Source of the DNA: Streptococcus suis | Lineage (GTDB): Bacteria; Bacillota; Bacilli; Lactobacillales; Streptococcaceae | DNA length: 64,000 nt | NCBI RefSeq assembly: GCF_024509555.1 | Contig: NZ_JAMWEL010000009.1 | Span: forward strand, 1 to 64,000 | Reading direction: 5' to 3' | Shown: positions 43,263-53,945 of the stretch, in pieces | How positions within the stretch are numbered: position 1 is the first letter of the stretch | How the letters are laid out: the number at the start of each line of letters is the position of its first letter | Notes under the pieces: generated by a model | The model's database searches: none | Seen by the model: the letters and a program-made list of their open reading frames with translations, nothing else | Told to the model about the DNA's origin: nothing | Translations under genes and position numbers: made by a program

Positions 43263-45605
43263 TTATGAAAATAGCAGAGCTAACTGCCTAAAAATTTCCT
43301 GCCCATCCAAAATCAGGTCTTGCAAGAGGAGGTAGTCCAGCAGAGCCAGCAATCCAATTAACAGGATAAAAACGACCAAACGATTGGAAAATCGAACTTG
43401 CAAAAGATGATTGAGACTAACCAATCCAATTTCCAAGACAAGCAAGCTAAGCACCATCCACAAGAGATAAGGAGCATTGGGCAGGAACCAAGCCCAGAGT
43501 TCTTGTCCCCTCAGGAGTTCCAGAAAAATCCCCCTCTCCGAATGCGAAAGCAAGATAAGGCCATCTTCCAGATAACCGATTCCTCCGACCAGACTATTGA
43601 CTAGGAAAAGACTAGCTAGAAAGAGCATTGTAAAACCTAGTGCCTGGCCCAGTCCCAGCAACCATTTGGTAAATAGAACCTGACGCAAATCCACAGGCTG
43701 GGTCTGATAGAGACGCCAGTTTTTTCCTGCAACCTCCACCGCCTTGCCCCGACTGCCAATCCAAACCGCCAGCAATAGCACCACCAAATAGGCCGGACCA
43801 TCAAAGAGAGAGCGCAGACTGCCGATACCTGACAAATCTCTGGAACGGTCCCAAGAGGGATCATCTACCGGAACCAAGGCATCATTGGTATCAAAACGAT
43901 TTTCCAAGCTGGGCAAAATGACATCCTTGCCCCGCTTAGTTGCAGGCACACCAGCCTCCATCAGCTGCTGCCAGTAATACTGACTGACCTGATTGCGGGT
44001 CTGGTAACGGCGAAGATTATCCACCGTCTGGCTGGCCCCAATATCACCATTGGCAAAAGCCTTCTCCTCTCTAGCCCATAGATAGACCTGCTCTGCCTCC
44101 AGCATAGCAAGGTGACTAGCCGGCAGGGCCTGAGGTTTTTCCTGATAAACCTGCCATTGCTTGACATAGAGGTCCTTATAGATATAATATTCCTGTAAAA
44201 GCTCAACTCTTCGCTCCAACTCTTCCTGATAGCTCGCGTCCTCCTTGACCAACTGCCTCAGACGGTTGATTTCCGACTGCAAACTCTCCACATAGGCCCC
44301 GTCTTGCTCATAGGACTGGGCAACCAACTCCATCGAAACCCTCTCCTCCTGGGCAACCTCTTGCTTTTGTAGGCCTGTTACTAGGGAAAATAGCAGAGCT
44401 AGGAGCAAGTTTACTAAGACGAGCCCTTTCCAAGTCTTGAGCCGACTAAGGATGAGAACATCAAAAGACCAAGCCTTGTCTAAAGGACCTGTGTCTAACT
44501 CCTTCTGATGCCCCACGGTCAGGACCAGCCTTTTCTTTTCTGTCAGCACATAATAGGCAACGAAAAGCCCAATGGTCAGCAGGAGAAAGACATCCACCGC
44601 TACAAAGACCTGTGAAAATACGCCTGTGTCTAAAAAACTAGGAAAGGCCAGTAAGGGAAATACTTGACCTGACCAACCGGCTACTGCACCCGCCTGATAG
44701 GAAAGCCCCAGAGCCAATAGTAACCCCGTCACTACAAAAATCAGCCGACTGGCTAACAAGTGGTCCAAAAATCCAAATAGCAGGCGAACAGCAAGAAGCA
44801 ATACCAACCAAAAACCAAGCAAAATAAGCCCGTAAAGCCAAGAGCTGATCAACTGACTCTGACCCAACATCTCAAGAGGAGCTTGAAAACTAGATAAAGC
44901 CAACTGACCTGTCAGCCCATCATAGACCAGGATAAAGAGCAAGCCTATCCCCACAACCAGCAAAAGCGAAAACAAGGAAGCAACCAAACGCCTCATCCCC
45001 TGCAAACTCAGACTATCCCATTGCCGCAACTGCCAAACTTGATGAGCCAGTGTCTTTTCCGATAACTGATTGGCAAGTAGAAAACCAAGCACCAAAAATA
45101 CAGGAAGAAAACCAAACAAACTTTCTAAGTAGGCTTGAACAATACGCCCTGTTGACCAAGCTTGGTTTTCAGGACCATCTGCTAATTGATGTTCAAGTAA
45201 CCAGTCATTCCATCTGGCCAAACGTTCGACTTCCGTTTGCGTCAAGGAATTCCGAGTTTGAAAGTTTTTCCGATACTGACCGATAAAATAATCTAGGTCC
45301 TGATACATGAGTTTGCGGTAGTTGGGGATAGCTTCAAACTTCCCCTCATCCAAGGCCTGACTGACACTTTCAATATCGGATTTCAAGCCCACCATCCGTG
45401 GTGCTTCTTCTGACCCCTCCTCAATTTTTATATCTGCCAAGACACTAGCCAATTCACTCAGTTCTTCTTTATAGGTTTCCACATAGGCCGCTTGATGGGC
45501 TTGCCTTTGTGAGATGGGAAGGTAGGCCAGACCTAGAAAACCCAGCAAAAGCAGGCAGTAGAGAGGCGACCAGAGAATTTTCTTAATTTCAAAGTGCAGC
45601 CTCAT
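43263..45605 (-). CDS. ABC-2-type transporter permease, two-half architecture
   Basis: This large 780-residue membrane protein has two similar halves. Each opens with a hydrophobic segment near the start (about 9-27 and 395-415), followed by a long extracytoplasmic loop and a cluster of about five helices. This is the layout of large ABC exporter permeases of the ABC-2 class, associated with peptide or lipid export or immunity. It overlaps the ATPase gene by 4 nt. The substrate is unknown. Confidence 0.8.
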   Translation of the reverse strand: MRLHFEIKKILWSPLYCLLLLGFLGLAYLPISQRQAHQAAYVETYKEELSELASVLADIKIEEGSEEAPRMVGLKSDIESVSQALDEGKFEAIPNYRKLMYQDLDYFIGQYRKNFQTRNSLTQTEVERLARWNDWLLEHQLADGPENQAWSTGRIVQAYLESLFGFLPVFLVLGFLLANQLSEKTLAHQVWQLRQWDSLSLQGMRRLVASLFSLLLVVGIGLLFILVYDGLTGQLALSSFQAPLEMLGQSQLISSWLYGLILLGFWLVLLLAVRLLFGFLDHLLASRLIFVVTGLLLALGLSYQAGAVAGWSGQVFPLLAFPSFLDTGVFSQVFVAVDVFLLLTIGLFVAYYVLTEKKRLVLTVGHQKELDTGPLDKAWSFDVLILSRLKTWKGLVLVNLLLALLFSLVTGLQKQEVAQEERVSMELVAQSYEQDGAYVESLQSEINRLRQLVKEDASYQEELERRVELLQEYYIYKDLYVKQWQVYQEKPQALPASHLAMLEAEQVYLWAREEKAFANGDIGASQTVDNLRRYQTRNQVSQYYWQQLMEAGVPATKRGKDVILPSLENRFDTNDALVPVDDPSWDRSRDLSGIGSLRSLFDGPAYLVVLLLAVWIGSRGKAVEVAGKNWRLYQTQPVDLRQVLFTKWLLGLGQALGFTMLFLASLFLVNSLVGGIGYLEDGLILLSHSERGIFLELLRGQELWAWFLPNAPYLLWMVLSLLVLEIGLVSLNHLLQVRFSNRLVVFILLIGLLALLDYLLLQDLILDGQEIFRQLALLFS

Positions 45606-46486
45606 GTCCCCTCACCACCTTCTTCCACATAGAGATCACGGTAAAGAGATTCCATATAGTCACTGGCTTTTGTAAGGCCAGCCACCTGCTGGATCGGAAT
45701 ACAATCCAAACAATCCAGTAAATCTCGCTCGGGTAAGAAGATTTCCACCAGACCTTGCTCTGCCTTTTTCCACAAGAGTTGAGGATAATCCCGTAAAAAC
45801 TCCTGAACCTGCTTGGAGTTTTCCACAGCCAGATGGTAATCATAATCCGCCGTCAACTCCACTTCTGTGGCAATCAACTTGCTGGCCTTGAGAAAATAAA
45901 CCTGATTGGTCAGCTTCTCAATCTCTGACAGATGGTGGGAAGAAAGCAAAATGGCAACACCTTCTGCCTGTAAATTCATAAGAAATTCCCGCTGCTGGAT
46001 GATATTGGTCGGGTCCAAGCCGATATGGGGTTCATCCAGCAACAAGAGCTTGGGCTTGGGAAGGACAGCCATGGCAAAGAGCAGCTTCTGCTTCATACCC
46101 ATGGAGTAGCCAGCTACCCGCTTTTTGACATAGTAGCCCATCCCCAATTCTTCTACCAACGCATCCACTTCCTTTTTCCCCAGCTTGTGGGTCGCAGCCA
46201 CATAGGTCAGATGGTCATAACCCGTCAACTGTGGATAAAGGGCTTGGGCATCCAACATAACAGACATGTCCTGAAAAATCGCTCGGTCACTATTGGGCCG
46301 ACCATTGATGGTTACCGACCCACGGTCAGCGGTTTCTGTGTTGCTGATGATATTCAGGAGGGTGGATTTCCCCACACCATTGGGACCCACAAGAGCCACC
46401 AAGTCCCCCGCTTGCAGCTCAAAGGACACATAGGACAAGACCTGGTGGGCACCGTATCGCTTGCAGACATCAACTACTTTTAGCAT
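45602..46486 (-). CDS. ABC exporter ATPase
   Basis: This 294-residue protein has Walker A GPNGVGKST, signature-like YSMGMKQK, Walker B LLLLDEPHIGLDP and SSHHLSEIE. The signature and the C-terminal extension are of the kind found in bacteriocin-immunity and drug-export ATPases. It pairs with the large permease gene (4-nt overlap) and lies near the Rgg-type regulator. Confidence 0.88.
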   Translation of the reverse strand: MLKVVDVCKRYGAHQVLSYVSFELQAGDLVALVGPNGVGKSTLLNIISNTETADRGSVTINGRPNSDRAIFQDMSVMLDAQALYPQLTGYDHLTYVAATHKLGKKEVDALVEELGMGYYVKKRVAGYSMGMKQKLLFAMAVLPKPKLLLLDEPHIGLDPTNIIQQREFLMNLQAEGVAILLSSHHLSEIEKLTNQVYFLKASKLIATEVELTADYDYHLAVENSKQVQEFLRDYPQLLWKKAEQGLVEIFLPERDLLDCLDCIPIQQVAGLTKASDYMESLYRDLYVEEGGEGT

Positions 46487-46552
46487 AGAAACTCCTTCCT
46501 TGGAGAAATGGCAGAGCGGTGCAGCAGACTTTCATCAGCTTAGTTAGCTCGA

Positions 46553-46765
46553 CTACTTCTTGAGAGCCTTGTATAGCAGATAAAGCCCCACAAGAAAGCC
46601 TAGACTAGCAGCATGTTTTAAAAATAGCACATGAATAAATGAATGTAGCCAGAGCCAAATCTCTCTATCTACAATCTGAATCGAGTCCATATGAAATAAT
46701 AGGACACTAAACGAAAGAACAATAATTGCACTTAAAAATAAGGTTTTTTTATCAAGCTGTTTCAT
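46553..46765 (-). CDS. Small two-helix membrane protein
   Basis: This 70-residue protein has two hydrophobic segments (about 8-24 and 42-66), a basic start and a KK end. No family recognised. It lies upstream of the ABC transporter genes on the same strand with a 66-nt gap and may belong to the same transcript. The ribosome-binding site is poor. Confidence 0.5.
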   Translation of the reverse strand: MKQLDKKTLFLSAIIVLSFSVLLFHMDSIQIVDREIWLWLHSFIHVLFLKHAASLGFLVGLYLLYKALKK

Positions 46766-46897
46766 TAGGTTACACCTTTCATCAGCCTATTTTCTATATA
46801 CAAAAAAACAATATCTCCACATTATTATGATATACTATTTTTACAAATATAATTTATTTTGTTACATATTTTCACAGTTTTTTGAAAGGAGTAGGTT

Positions 46898-47758
46898 ATG
46901 CGGTGGGATTACGGAAGTGTGTATAAGAGCATTCGGAAAAGTAAGCATTTGAGTCAGGAGCAGATTTGTGGGAATTATATCAATCGGACGACCTTGGTTC
47001 GCTTCGAGAAAAATCAAACCATTCCTAGCTACGAGCTCATGCGGTTCTTGCTCAAGCAAGTGGATATGACCTTCGAGGAGTTTGAATACCTCTGTAACTA
47101 CTATCAGCCCAGCCAACGCCAACAACTGCTCTATGATATCGATAATCTCAGAAATCCGACCACGAAGACCATGGAGGATTTGATAAAGCGTTGCCAGGAC
47201 CATTTGAAAAAAGAACCCAATGATATTCCTATTCACAGAAAGTGCCTCCTCCTGGAGACCGTTGTAGCTGTCCGAAAAAGTTCTTCTATCACCCAGCTTT
47301 CCGACGAAGCTGAAACCCTGTCCAAACTCCTTTGGTCAGAATTGGAACGATATGACAACTGGTACCATAACGATATTATCTTGGTCGGAACTCTTCTGTC
47401 TAAGATTTCTTCCCTTGATAGCCTTGAAGAAACTGCCAATCTTCTTCTAAAACGATTGGAGAAATACAAAGATTACAAGCGGATCCAGCCGACCATACTA
47501 TCACACTATCAGTCTCTTTCTTATTTTTTCTTGGAACAAAGACAGTACAGCAAGTCTACTTTTTTTGCCACCAAACTCATGGACCTAGCCAAGCAAGAAA
47601 AACGCTATGACCAACTAGCCCGTGCCTATGTCTACCTAGGCATAGCCCAAAACAAGCAGGTATCGATTGACAAAGGACTACAAATCTTGGAACTGACGGA
47701 CGAGCAAAGCCTACTCGACAACCTCCAATTTCTTATCAAACAACACCAAACTGACTGA
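46898..47758 (+). CDS. Rgg/MutR-type transcriptional regulator
   Basis: This 286-residue protein has an N-terminal XRE helix-turn-helix (SVYKSIRKSKHLSQEQIC ... TLVRFEKN) and a C-terminal helical repeat domain, as in Rgg regulators that sense short hydrophobic peptides in streptococci. GGAG lies upstream of the ATG. It is divergent from the ABC exporter cluster and a plausible controller of it. I found no convincing short pheromone gene in the 132-bp gap. Confidence 0.85.
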   Translation: MRWDYGSVYKSIRKSKHLSQEQICGNYINRTTLVRFEKNQTIPSYELMRFLLKQVDMTFEEFEYLCNYYQPSQRQQLLYDIDNLRNPTTKTMEDLIKRCQDHLKKEPNDIPIHRKCLLLETVVAVRKSSSITQLSDEAETLSKLLWSELERYDNWYHNDIILVGTLLSKISSLDSLEETANLLLKRLEKYKDYKRIQPTILSHYQSLSYFFLEQRQYSKSTFFATKLMDLAKQEKRYDQLARAYVYLGIAQNKQVSIDKGLQILELTDEQSLLDNLQFLIKQHQTD

Positions 47759-47780
47759 GATCTTCGGTCAGTTTTTTTGT
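47747..47780 (+). terminator. Terminator of the Rgg-like gene
   Basis: ACTGAC ... GTCAGT followed by TTTTTT. The stem overlaps the stop codon. Confidence 0.8.
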
Positions 47781-47817
47781 GAGTACGAAAAAACGACCCT
47801 TTCGGATCGTTCCTATT

Positions 47818-48096
47818 TATAGTCTTTCAGTTTGTTTTTAGTACTTGCTCTAGCTATCTGGGAGACAGTTAGAGGTTGGAAGTAAAACGAACAAAGTTCG
47901 CATCAACAGCTGCAAACAGCTTCAACAGTCAGAGTAGTGACTGTGGAAGTTTAGAAATCATACTTACGATAGTAAGTAACGCTTGTAAAGTACGGCAAAG
48001 CGAGTCAAATAATGATGAAATTATTTGAAGTTGGAAATAGGGAAACGGAGTTTCCACGTTCGTCGACGTAATAAAAGAGAAACTGAATGACTATAT
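47818..48096. repeat. MITE-like composite element with BOX-like modules
   Basis: The ends are inverted: TATAGTCTTTCAGTTTG on the left and, read inward, TATAGTCATTCAGTTTC on the right. Inside are BOX-B-like GTTAGAGGTTGG, CGAAC AAA GTTCG, further small palindromes and AAGTACGGCAAAGCGA. The latter also occurs, with one change, in the element at 60893-60996. The right end touches the stop region of the YrdC-domain gene. Confidence 0.7.
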
Positions 48097-48097
48097 T

Positions 48098-48883
48098 TTA
48101 ATAATATTCCCCTTGTCTATAATCCCAAGAGTTGAAATGATCAGACAGGTGCATCATGATTTTATCGATGTCCAGCCCCTTACGGATGACAACTGGGCAT
48201 GGGCTGATAGAACGGCTATCTGCACCTTGTTCTGGAATCAGTTTACCATCTTTGTCTACCATAGACACCATAACCCCTTGCTCATAGCGGGTTTCAATGG
48301 TCTTATCTGGCTGGATAGATGCCACATAGTCATCCGCCTCGATAATCAAGTCTACTTTAGACGCGATACGCTCACCGATACCTTCTACCTTGCCACGATT
48401 TCCCTTACCTGATGGATTGGCAGAAGAAGCGTAGACCATACGACCTTCTTTTTCCCACATTTCCTTGGCTATCTGCTCACCAGCTACACCAAACTTGATA
48501 ACGAAGCATGAAGTCCCACGAACGTCGGTCATCAACTCTTCACGACCATCGCCATAAGCCTGCAACTTAGCATAAGCCTCTGGTTTCCACGGCAGGATAC
48601 AGCCCAACAAAATGTCCTCATCCCAATGTTTTTGGTAGAAGTCATCAATCTCAGGAGTTAACTGCGCCAACTCACGAAGCTCCTCCATGCTACCGCAAAG
48701 GACCACGCCCGGCTTATTACGCTTACGCTCTTTAGCGTCAAACTTACGCTCCAAGCCAGCCTTGTCGGCAGTCATGATAATATAACCAACCTTAGTCGGA
48801 CAGACAATCACGCCTCCCTCACCCTTAATAATGTCAAATCCTTCTTGTGAAAGTGCGCCATCCCAGTGAATTTGTTTCGTCAT
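48098..48883 (-). CDS. Sua5/YciO/YrdC-domain protein
   Basis: This 261-residue protein contains a YrdC-like fold (GGVIVCPTKVGYIIMTAD, KERKRNKPGVVLCGS and VYASSANPSGKGNRG). Sua5/YrdC enzymes make threonylcarbamoyl-adenylate for the t6A tRNA modification. This divergent form lacks some of the usual spacing, so it may be YciO-like with another role. AGAGGA precedes the ATG. It follows leuD on the same strand. Confidence 0.75.
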   Translation of the reverse strand: MTKQIHWDGALSQEGFDIIKGEGGVIVCPTKVGYIIMTADKAGLERKFDAKERKRNKPGVVLCGSMEELRELAQLTPEIDDFYQKHWDEDILLGCILPWKPEAYAKLQAYGDGREELMTDVRGTSCFVIKFGVAGEQIAKEMWEKEGRMVYASSANPSGKGNRGKVEGIGERIASKVDLIIEADDYVASIQPDKTIETRYEQGVMVSMVDKDGKLIPEQGADSRSISPCPVVIRKGLDIDKIMMHLSDHFNSWDYRQGEYY

Positions 48884-48951
48884 AATAGTTTCCTCTTTTC
48901 TTTTGTTTCATAGCAGAGCGACCTGCTTGTTTTCTTATCTTTATTTTATTC

Positions 48952-49539
48952 CTACCAGTAACTTGGGCGATTCCTCTCATACTCCTCAATCAACTCCTGA
49001 TACTGAAGGGTAATCCCAATATCATCTAGACCGTTGAGTAATTTGTGTTTCCAATCTGCATCGATCTCAAAATCAAATTCTCCGACTGGAGAGATAATTT
49101 TTTGCTGGTAGAGATCGACAGTCACCTCATCAGTTGATGCCAGCGCAGCCAATTTCTCCCGAACCTCACGGGGCTGAACGATTGGCAAGATGCCATTGTT
49201 GAGGTCATTGTTGTAATGAATATCCCCGAAGGAACCTGCAATGATAACCTTGAAGCCATAGTCAGCTAGTGCCCAAGCGGCGTGCTCCCTAGACGAACCT
49301 GCCCCAAAGTTATCCCCTGTAATCAAGATCGTTGCCTGACGATATGGGGCCGTATTGAAGATAAAATCAGGATCCTCAGTGTACTTGTTATCCAAATAAC
49401 GCCACTCATACATGAGGTACTTGCCAAAACCCTTCTTGTCAATCAGCTTGAGAAACTGCTTGGGCAAAATCTGATCGGTATCAATGTTGTCATTCATGAG
49501 TGGAACGGTCGTCCCAGTGTAGATTGTAAACTTTTCCAT
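48952..49539 (-). CDS. leuD: 3-isopropylmalate dehydratase small subunit
   Basis: This 195-residue swivel-domain subunit has [14 protein letters not shown] and [17 protein letters not shown], the substrate-recognition loop. With LeuC it isomerises 2-isopropylmalate to 3-isopropylmalate. It overlaps the leuC stop by 1 nt and is the last leu gene. Confidence 0.95.
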   Translation of the reverse strand: MEKFTIYTGTTVPLMNDNIDTDQILPKQFLKLIDKKGFGKYLMYEWRYLDNKYTEDPDFIFNTAPYRQATILITGDNFGAGSSREHAAWALADYGFKVIIAGSFGDIHYNNDLNNGILPIVQPREVREKLAALASTDEVTVDLYQQKIISPVGEFDFEIDADWKHKLLNGLDDIGITLQYQELIEEYERNRPSYW

Positions 49540-50918
49540 CAGACCACCTCCAATTCACGAACATCTACAAAGCGTCCTGCAATAGCTGCCGCTGCTGCCA
49601 TGGCTGGGCTACAAAGGTGGGTTCGCGATCCAACACCCTGTCGATCCTCAAAGTTTCGGTTACTAGTCGATGCACAGTGGACACCTGTCGGCACCTTGTC
49701 TGGGTTCATCCCCAGACACATGGAGCAACCAGGATCTCGCCATTCAAAGCCAGCTTCCAAGAAAATTTTGTCTAAGCCTAGTGCTTCTGCAGCTGACTTA
49801 ACCGGCCTCGAACCCGGAACCACAATTGCCGTCACATGATCTGCCACACGTTTGCCTTCAACAATCTTGGCGGCCACCTGCAAGTCAGAAAGACGGGCAT
49901 TGGTACAGGACCCCAAGAAAACATAGCCAATTTCAATGTCCCTTGGACTTTGTCCAGGCTGTAAGTTCATGTACTTATACGCTCGTTCATCATTCATATC
50001 GCGAACTTCAGGAAAGGCCTCATCAAATGAGACTCCCATGGAAGGATTTGTTCCCCATGTTACCATCGGTGCCAGATTCGAAACATCCATCTCGATGACC
50101 TTATCATAAACTGCATCTGAATCAGACACCAATGTCTTCCAATCTGCCACCGCTGCCTCAAAGTCTTTGGGGCGTTTTTCCTTGTCCGCTAGATAATCAA
50201 AAGTGGTTTGATCTGGGTTCATAATCCCCATCTTGGATCCGAACTCGATAGACATGTTACAAATTGTCATCCGTTCTTCCATGGTCAGAGCATCAATAGC
50301 CTCACCCACATACTCAACTACATAACCAACCCCCAGTGCCACACCATACTTAGCAATCAATGCTAAGACATAATCCTTGGAGTATATCCCCTTTTTCGGC
50401 TTACCTGTAAACCGTACTAAGAGCTTTTTGGGTTTGACTTGCCACAAGGTTTGAGTCGCAAAGACATGCTCTACTTCTGTTGTCCCAATCCCAAAGGCAA
50501 TGGCGCCGAAAGCTCCATGGGTTGCCGTATGGCTATCTCCACAGACGATGAATTTCCCTGGCTGCGTCAAACCAGTCTCTGGCCCCACCATGTGGACAAT
50601 GCCTTGGTTGGCTGACCCATGTGGTGCATGTTGAATACCAAATTCCACCACATTGCGAGCTAAGGCATCCATCTGTGCCTTGGAAATAACATCACGAATA
50701 TCATAAATATTAACCGTCGGAACATTATGGTCAAATGTACCAAAGGTCAATTCTGGCCGACGGACCTGACGTCCTGCCTCTCGCAAACCATCAAAAGCCT
50801 GGGGACTGGTCACCTCATGGATATAGTGCTGGTCCACATAGAGGAGCTGGGGCTGACCTTCCTGCCCTGTAATCACATGGCGGTCCCAGAGCTTATCAAA
50901 AATGGATTTTCCACTCAT
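49539..50918 (-). CDS. leuC: 3-isopropylmalate dehydratase large subunit
   Basis: This 459-residue aconitase-family subunit has Fe-S cluster cysteines in [10 protein letters not shown] and [11 protein letters not shown], and [13 protein letters not shown]. It forms the isomerase with LeuD. It starts just after leuB. Confidence 0.95.
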   Translation of the reverse strand: MSGKSIFDKLWDRHVITGQEGQPQLLYVDQHYIHEVTSPQAFDGLREAGRQVRRPELTFGTFDHNVPTVNIYDIRDVISKAQMDALARNVVEFGIQHAPHGSANQGIVHMVGPETGLTQPGKFIVCGDSHTATHGAFGAIAFGIGTTEVEHVFATQTLWQVKPKKLLVRFTGKPKKGIYSKDYVLALIAKYGVALGVGYVVEYVGEAIDALTMEERMTICNMSIEFGSKMGIMNPDQTTFDYLADKEKRPKDFEAAVADWKTLVSDSDAVYDKVIEMDVSNLAPMVTWGTNPSMGVSFDEAFPEVRDMNDERAYKYMNLQPGQSPRDIEIGYVFLGSCTNARLSDLQVAAKIVEGKRVADHVTAIVVPGSRPVKSAAEALGLDKIFLEAGFEWRDPGCSMCLGMNPDKVPTGVHCASTSNRNFEDRQGVGSRTHLCSPAMAAAAAIAGRFVDVRELEVV

Positions 50919-50920
50919 AT

Positions 50921-51967
50921 CTACCCACCTCCAATTTGGGCAATAATGGCCTCTGTCATTTCTTTGGTAGAGGCAGTGCCGCCGAGATCTTTGGTGAAAA
51001 TGCGCTCTGCAAAGACCGCTTCAACGGCTTGGCGAATGGCCTGACCAGCTTGGACCATATCAAAACTTTCTTCTAGCATCATGGCAACAGATAGAATCAT
51101 ACTGACCGGATTGGCAATGCCCTGACCGGCAATATCAGGAGCCGAACCGTGAATAGGTTCATAAAGACTAGGACCTGCCACCGCGTGACTGGCAGAAGGC
51201 AGAACACCTAGCGTTCCTGTCAGTACACTGGCCTCATCCGACAAAATATCACCGAAGAGATTTTCCGTCACCAAGACATCAAACCGACTAGGATCCGTAA
51301 TCAAGAGCATGGCTGCACTATCTACCAACTGGTGCTCCAAGACCACATCTGGGTAGTCCTTGGCCACCTCTTCCGCTACCTTCCGCCATAATTTTGACGT
51401 TGCCAGCACATTTTGCTTATCAATGCTGGTGACTTTTTTTCGTCTTTTTTGGGCTAGGTCAAAGGCAGAGCGGACAACCCGTTTAATCTCTTCTGCTTGA
51501 TAGGTATTGCTATCGCTGGCTTGGTCTGTTTCCAGAATATGCTCCCCAAAATAAATCCCGCCTGTCAACTCCCGCACCATGACCAAATCCACACCGTCCA
51601 GCCGGTCTGCTTTCAGGGGAGAATAGTCTTTCAAGCTATCAAAAATTTTCACCGGACGGATATTGGCAAAGAGACCCAGTTCCTTCCGAAGTTGAAGCAG
51701 ACCTTGTTCTGGTCGAATAACTGCATCATCATATTGAGGGCTACCGATTGCTGCTAACAAAATCGCATCTGCCTGACGGCAGGCTTGCAAGGTAGCATCT
51801 GGTAGAGGATGGCCAGCCGCATCAATCCCAGCGCCACCAAAAGCTCTCTCCTCAATCTCATAATCAAATCCTACTTGCCCAGCCACAGCCTCGAGAACTG
51901 CTAGGCCAGCCTCCATGATTTCAGGGCCAATTCCATCTCCAGCCAAGGCTACAATTTTTTTCGTCAT
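50921..51967 (-). CDS. leuB: 3-isopropylmalate dehydrogenase
   Basis: This 348-residue NAD-dependent enzyme oxidises 3-isopropylmalate. Conserved GDGIGPEIM, the tyrosine loop [11 protein letters not shown] and the metal site [12 protein letters not shown] are present. It is in line with leuA (8-nt gap) and leuC (2-nt gap). Confidence 0.95.
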   Translation of the reverse strand: MTKKIVALAGDGIGPEIMEAGLAVLEAVAGQVGFDYEIEERAFGGAGIDAAGHPLPDATLQACRQADAILLAAIGSPQYDDAVIRPEQGLLQLRKELGLFANIRPVKIFDSLKDYSPLKADRLDGVDLVMVRELTGGIYFGEHILETDQASDSNTYQAEEIKRVVRSAFDLAQKRRKKVTSIDKQNVLATSKLWRKVAEEVAKDYPDVVLEHQLVDSAAMLLITDPSRFDVLVTENLFGDILSDEASVLTGTLGVLPSASHAVAGPSLYEPIHGSAPDIAGQGIANPVSMILSVAMMLEESFDMVQAGQAIRQAVEAVFAERIFTKDLGGTASTKEMTEAIIAQIGGG

Positions 51968-51975
51968 ACTTCCTC

Positions 51976-53538
51976 CTAGATGTGTGGCATGTCCTTCTCA
52001 GATAGTTTCTTATCTATCTGTCCACTATTTTCTTTTTGCACCATGACATTAGCATGGATATAGGCAATTGCAGAAGCCTTCACCACGTCAAAGTCAATAC
52101 CAGAGGCATTAAAGATTGTTTCCGTTGCCTTATTTTCTACAGCGACAAGCACACGCGCCTGGGCATCAATTCCATCGGTGATGGCGTCAATATGGTAGCG
52201 TTCCAAGCTAATCTCTTGGTGGAAGAATTGGTCAATAGCATTAAAGACAGCCTCAACCGAGCCCTTGCCTGACTCCACAACGACCACTTCTTCCTCATTC
52301 TGATTGATGAAGATGACCTGAGCCTGAATACTTCCGTCAGACTGACTATCCAAACGCAAATCTTTAAATTGGAAGCCATCACGGTTGCTAATTTCTGTCC
52401 CAGCTACTAGAGCTCGAATATCAGCGTCCGTGATTTTTTCCTTCTTGTCTGCCAGGTTTTTGAAACGAGCAAACAAGCTAGCAACGTCTCCTTCTTCAAA
52501 ATACAGGTCTAGTTCTTTCAGCTTTTCTACAAAGGCATGGCGACCAGATAGTTTACCCAGTGGCAGAGAATTTTTCTTGACCCCTACCAACTCAGGTGTA
52601 ATGATTTCATAGGTCAATGGATTTTTCAAGACACCATCTTGGTGAATTCCTGACTCGTGAGAGAAGGCATTGCCACCGATAACCGCCTTATTGCGTGGAA
52701 TGGCAATCCCAGAAAAGCGAGATACTAATTCCGAAGTATTGAGCGTTTCCTTAAGAACAATCGGACTAGTCACATCATAGAAATCTTTCCGAATCTCAAG
52801 GGCAACAGCTACTTCTTCAAGGGCCGCATTCCCTGCTCGCTCACCGATACCGTTGATGGTCCCCTCGACACGACCGGCACCGTTTTTAATAGCTGAAAGG
52901 GTATTGGCAACAGCCATACCTAGGTCATTATGGCAATGCGGACTGAAAATAATCTCACGGTCCGATTTGACGTTTGTTGTCAAGTAACGGAAAATTTCTC
53001 CGTAGTGCTGAGGAGTCGTAAAGCCGACTGTATCTGGAATGTTGATGTAGGTCGCACCAGCATCTACCGCTGTCTGCACCACTTCAAGCAAGTAATCCAA
53101 CTCCGTCCGTGTCGCATCCTCTGGCGAGAACTCGACCACCTCAAAACGCTCACGTGCATAGCTGACATGTTCAGTGATTTGCGCCAAAATTTCTTCTTTG
53201 GACTTTTGAAGTTTAAATTCACGGTGGATGGGACTGGTCGCAATGAAAACATGGATCTGCGGATACTTGGCATCTTTCAGAGCCTCATAACAAGCATCAA
53301 TGTCTGATTTCACTGACCGAGCCAAACCTGTCACAGCCGTCTTAGTCATCGCCGCCGCAATCTGACGAACCGCTTCAAACGAATCAGGACTGGCCGCTGG
53401 GAAACCCGCTTCGATGGCAGAAATCCCCCATTTTTCCAACTGCTTGGCAATGGTCACTTTTTCCTTGATAGAAAAATTCACACCCGGCGTCTGTTCACCA
53501 TCTCGCAAAGTTGTATCTAAAAATTCAATCACACGCAT
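51976..53538 (-). CDS. leuA: 2-isopropylmalate synthase
   Basis: This 520-residue enzyme condenses acetyl-CoA with 2-oxoisovalerate, the first leucine-specific step. It has the TIM-barrel motif [14 protein letters not shown], the HCHNDLG-type metal site and GIGERAGNA. The C-terminal LeuA dimer domain (about 390-500) is the leucine feedback domain. GAAAGG precedes the ATG. Its transcription is governed by the upstream leader peptide and attenuator. Confidence 0.96.
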   Translation of the reverse strand: MRVIEFLDTTLRDGEQTPGVNFSIKEKVTIAKQLEKWGISAIEAGFPAASPDSFEAVRQIAAAMTKTAVTGLARSVKSDIDACYEALKDAKYPQIHVFIATSPIHREFKLQKSKEEILAQITEHVSYARERFEVVEFSPEDATRTELDYLLEVVQTAVDAGATYINIPDTVGFTTPQHYGEIFRYLTTNVKSDREIIFSPHCHNDLGMAVANTLSAIKNGAGRVEGTINGIGERAGNAALEEVAVALEIRKDFYDVTSPIVLKETLNTSELVSRFSGIAIPRNKAVIGGNAFSHESGIHQDGVLKNPLTYEIITPELVGVKKNSLPLGKLSGRHAFVEKLKELDLYFEEGDVASLFARFKNLADKKEKITDADIRALVAGTEISNRDGFQFKDLRLDSQSDGSIQAQVIFINQNEEEVVVVESGKGSVEAVFNAIDQFFHQEISLERYHIDAITDGIDAQARVLVAVENKATETIFNASGIDFDVVKASAIAYIHANVMVQKENSGQIDKKLSEKDMPHI

Positions 53539-53611
53539 AAGAATACCTTTCTAAACAATACAAACTTTAAATGACATTAGGTTCTCTTTCTTAGTTTTCA
53601 AAGTATACTAA

Positions 53612-53651
53612 GAAAAAGAAAACACCTCGAGGACTATTACCTGCGAGATGT
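53612..53651 (-). terminator. Attenuator terminator in the leu leader
   Basis: On the minus strand ACATCTCG.AGG and CCTCGAGGTGT form a stem of 11 pairs with one bulge, followed by TTTTCTTTTTC. It lies between the leader peptide and leuA. Confidence 0.8.
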
Positions 53652-53704
53652 TGTCAACAGCGCCCGCTTGGTAAGCCAAACAGGACTAATGCATTCTTTC
53701 AGCA

Positions 53705-53758
53705 CTAGCCCGACCGTCGCAACAACAAAGCAAAGAATTTTGTAGTGACAGGTTTCAT
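53705..53758 (-). CDS. leuL: leu operon leader peptide
   Basis: A 17-codon frame encodes MKPVTTKFFALLLRRSG, with three consecutive TTG leucine codons near the end. AAAGGA lies upstream of the ATG, the promoter is 35 nt further up, and the attenuator follows. Ribosome stalling at the Leu codons when charged leucyl-tRNA is scarce would prevent the terminator, the classic attenuation scheme. Confidence 0.82.
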   Translation of the reverse strand: MKPVTTKFFALLLRRSG

Positions 53759-53792
53759 TTGACTTTTCCTTTCTGTGTTTTACTTGTTGACT

Positions 53793-53821
53793 ATGATAAC
53801 GCACTTTTTTTTACTTGTCAA
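53793..53821 (-). promoter_or_regulatory. leu operon promoter
   Basis: On the minus strand TTGACA (53816-53821), 17-bp spacer, TATCAT (53793-53798). Confidence 0.8.
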
Positions 53822-53888
53822 CAGAAAAATGGAAATTTTCTGAAAAATCCGAACAATACGGCAATTCATACAATTTATGATTAAAGAA

Positions 53889-53913
53889 AACCAAACCCGT
53901 TCGAGGTTTGGTT
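53889..53913 (-). terminator. Hairpin between the leu leader and the TIR gene remnant
   Basis: AACCAAACC CGTTCGA GGTTTGGTT, perfect 9-bp arms; on the minus strand TTTCTTTAA follows. It probably ends transcription of the TIR-like gene. Confidence 0.75.
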
Positions 53914-53945
53914 AAAGGGGTAAACTGAGTTGTTTTAACGACATA

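Noticed and set aside
46766..46897. Short hydrophobic pheromone gene next to the Rgg-like regulator
   Set aside because: No short frame with a ribosome-binding site and a hydrophobic C-terminus was seen in the gap.
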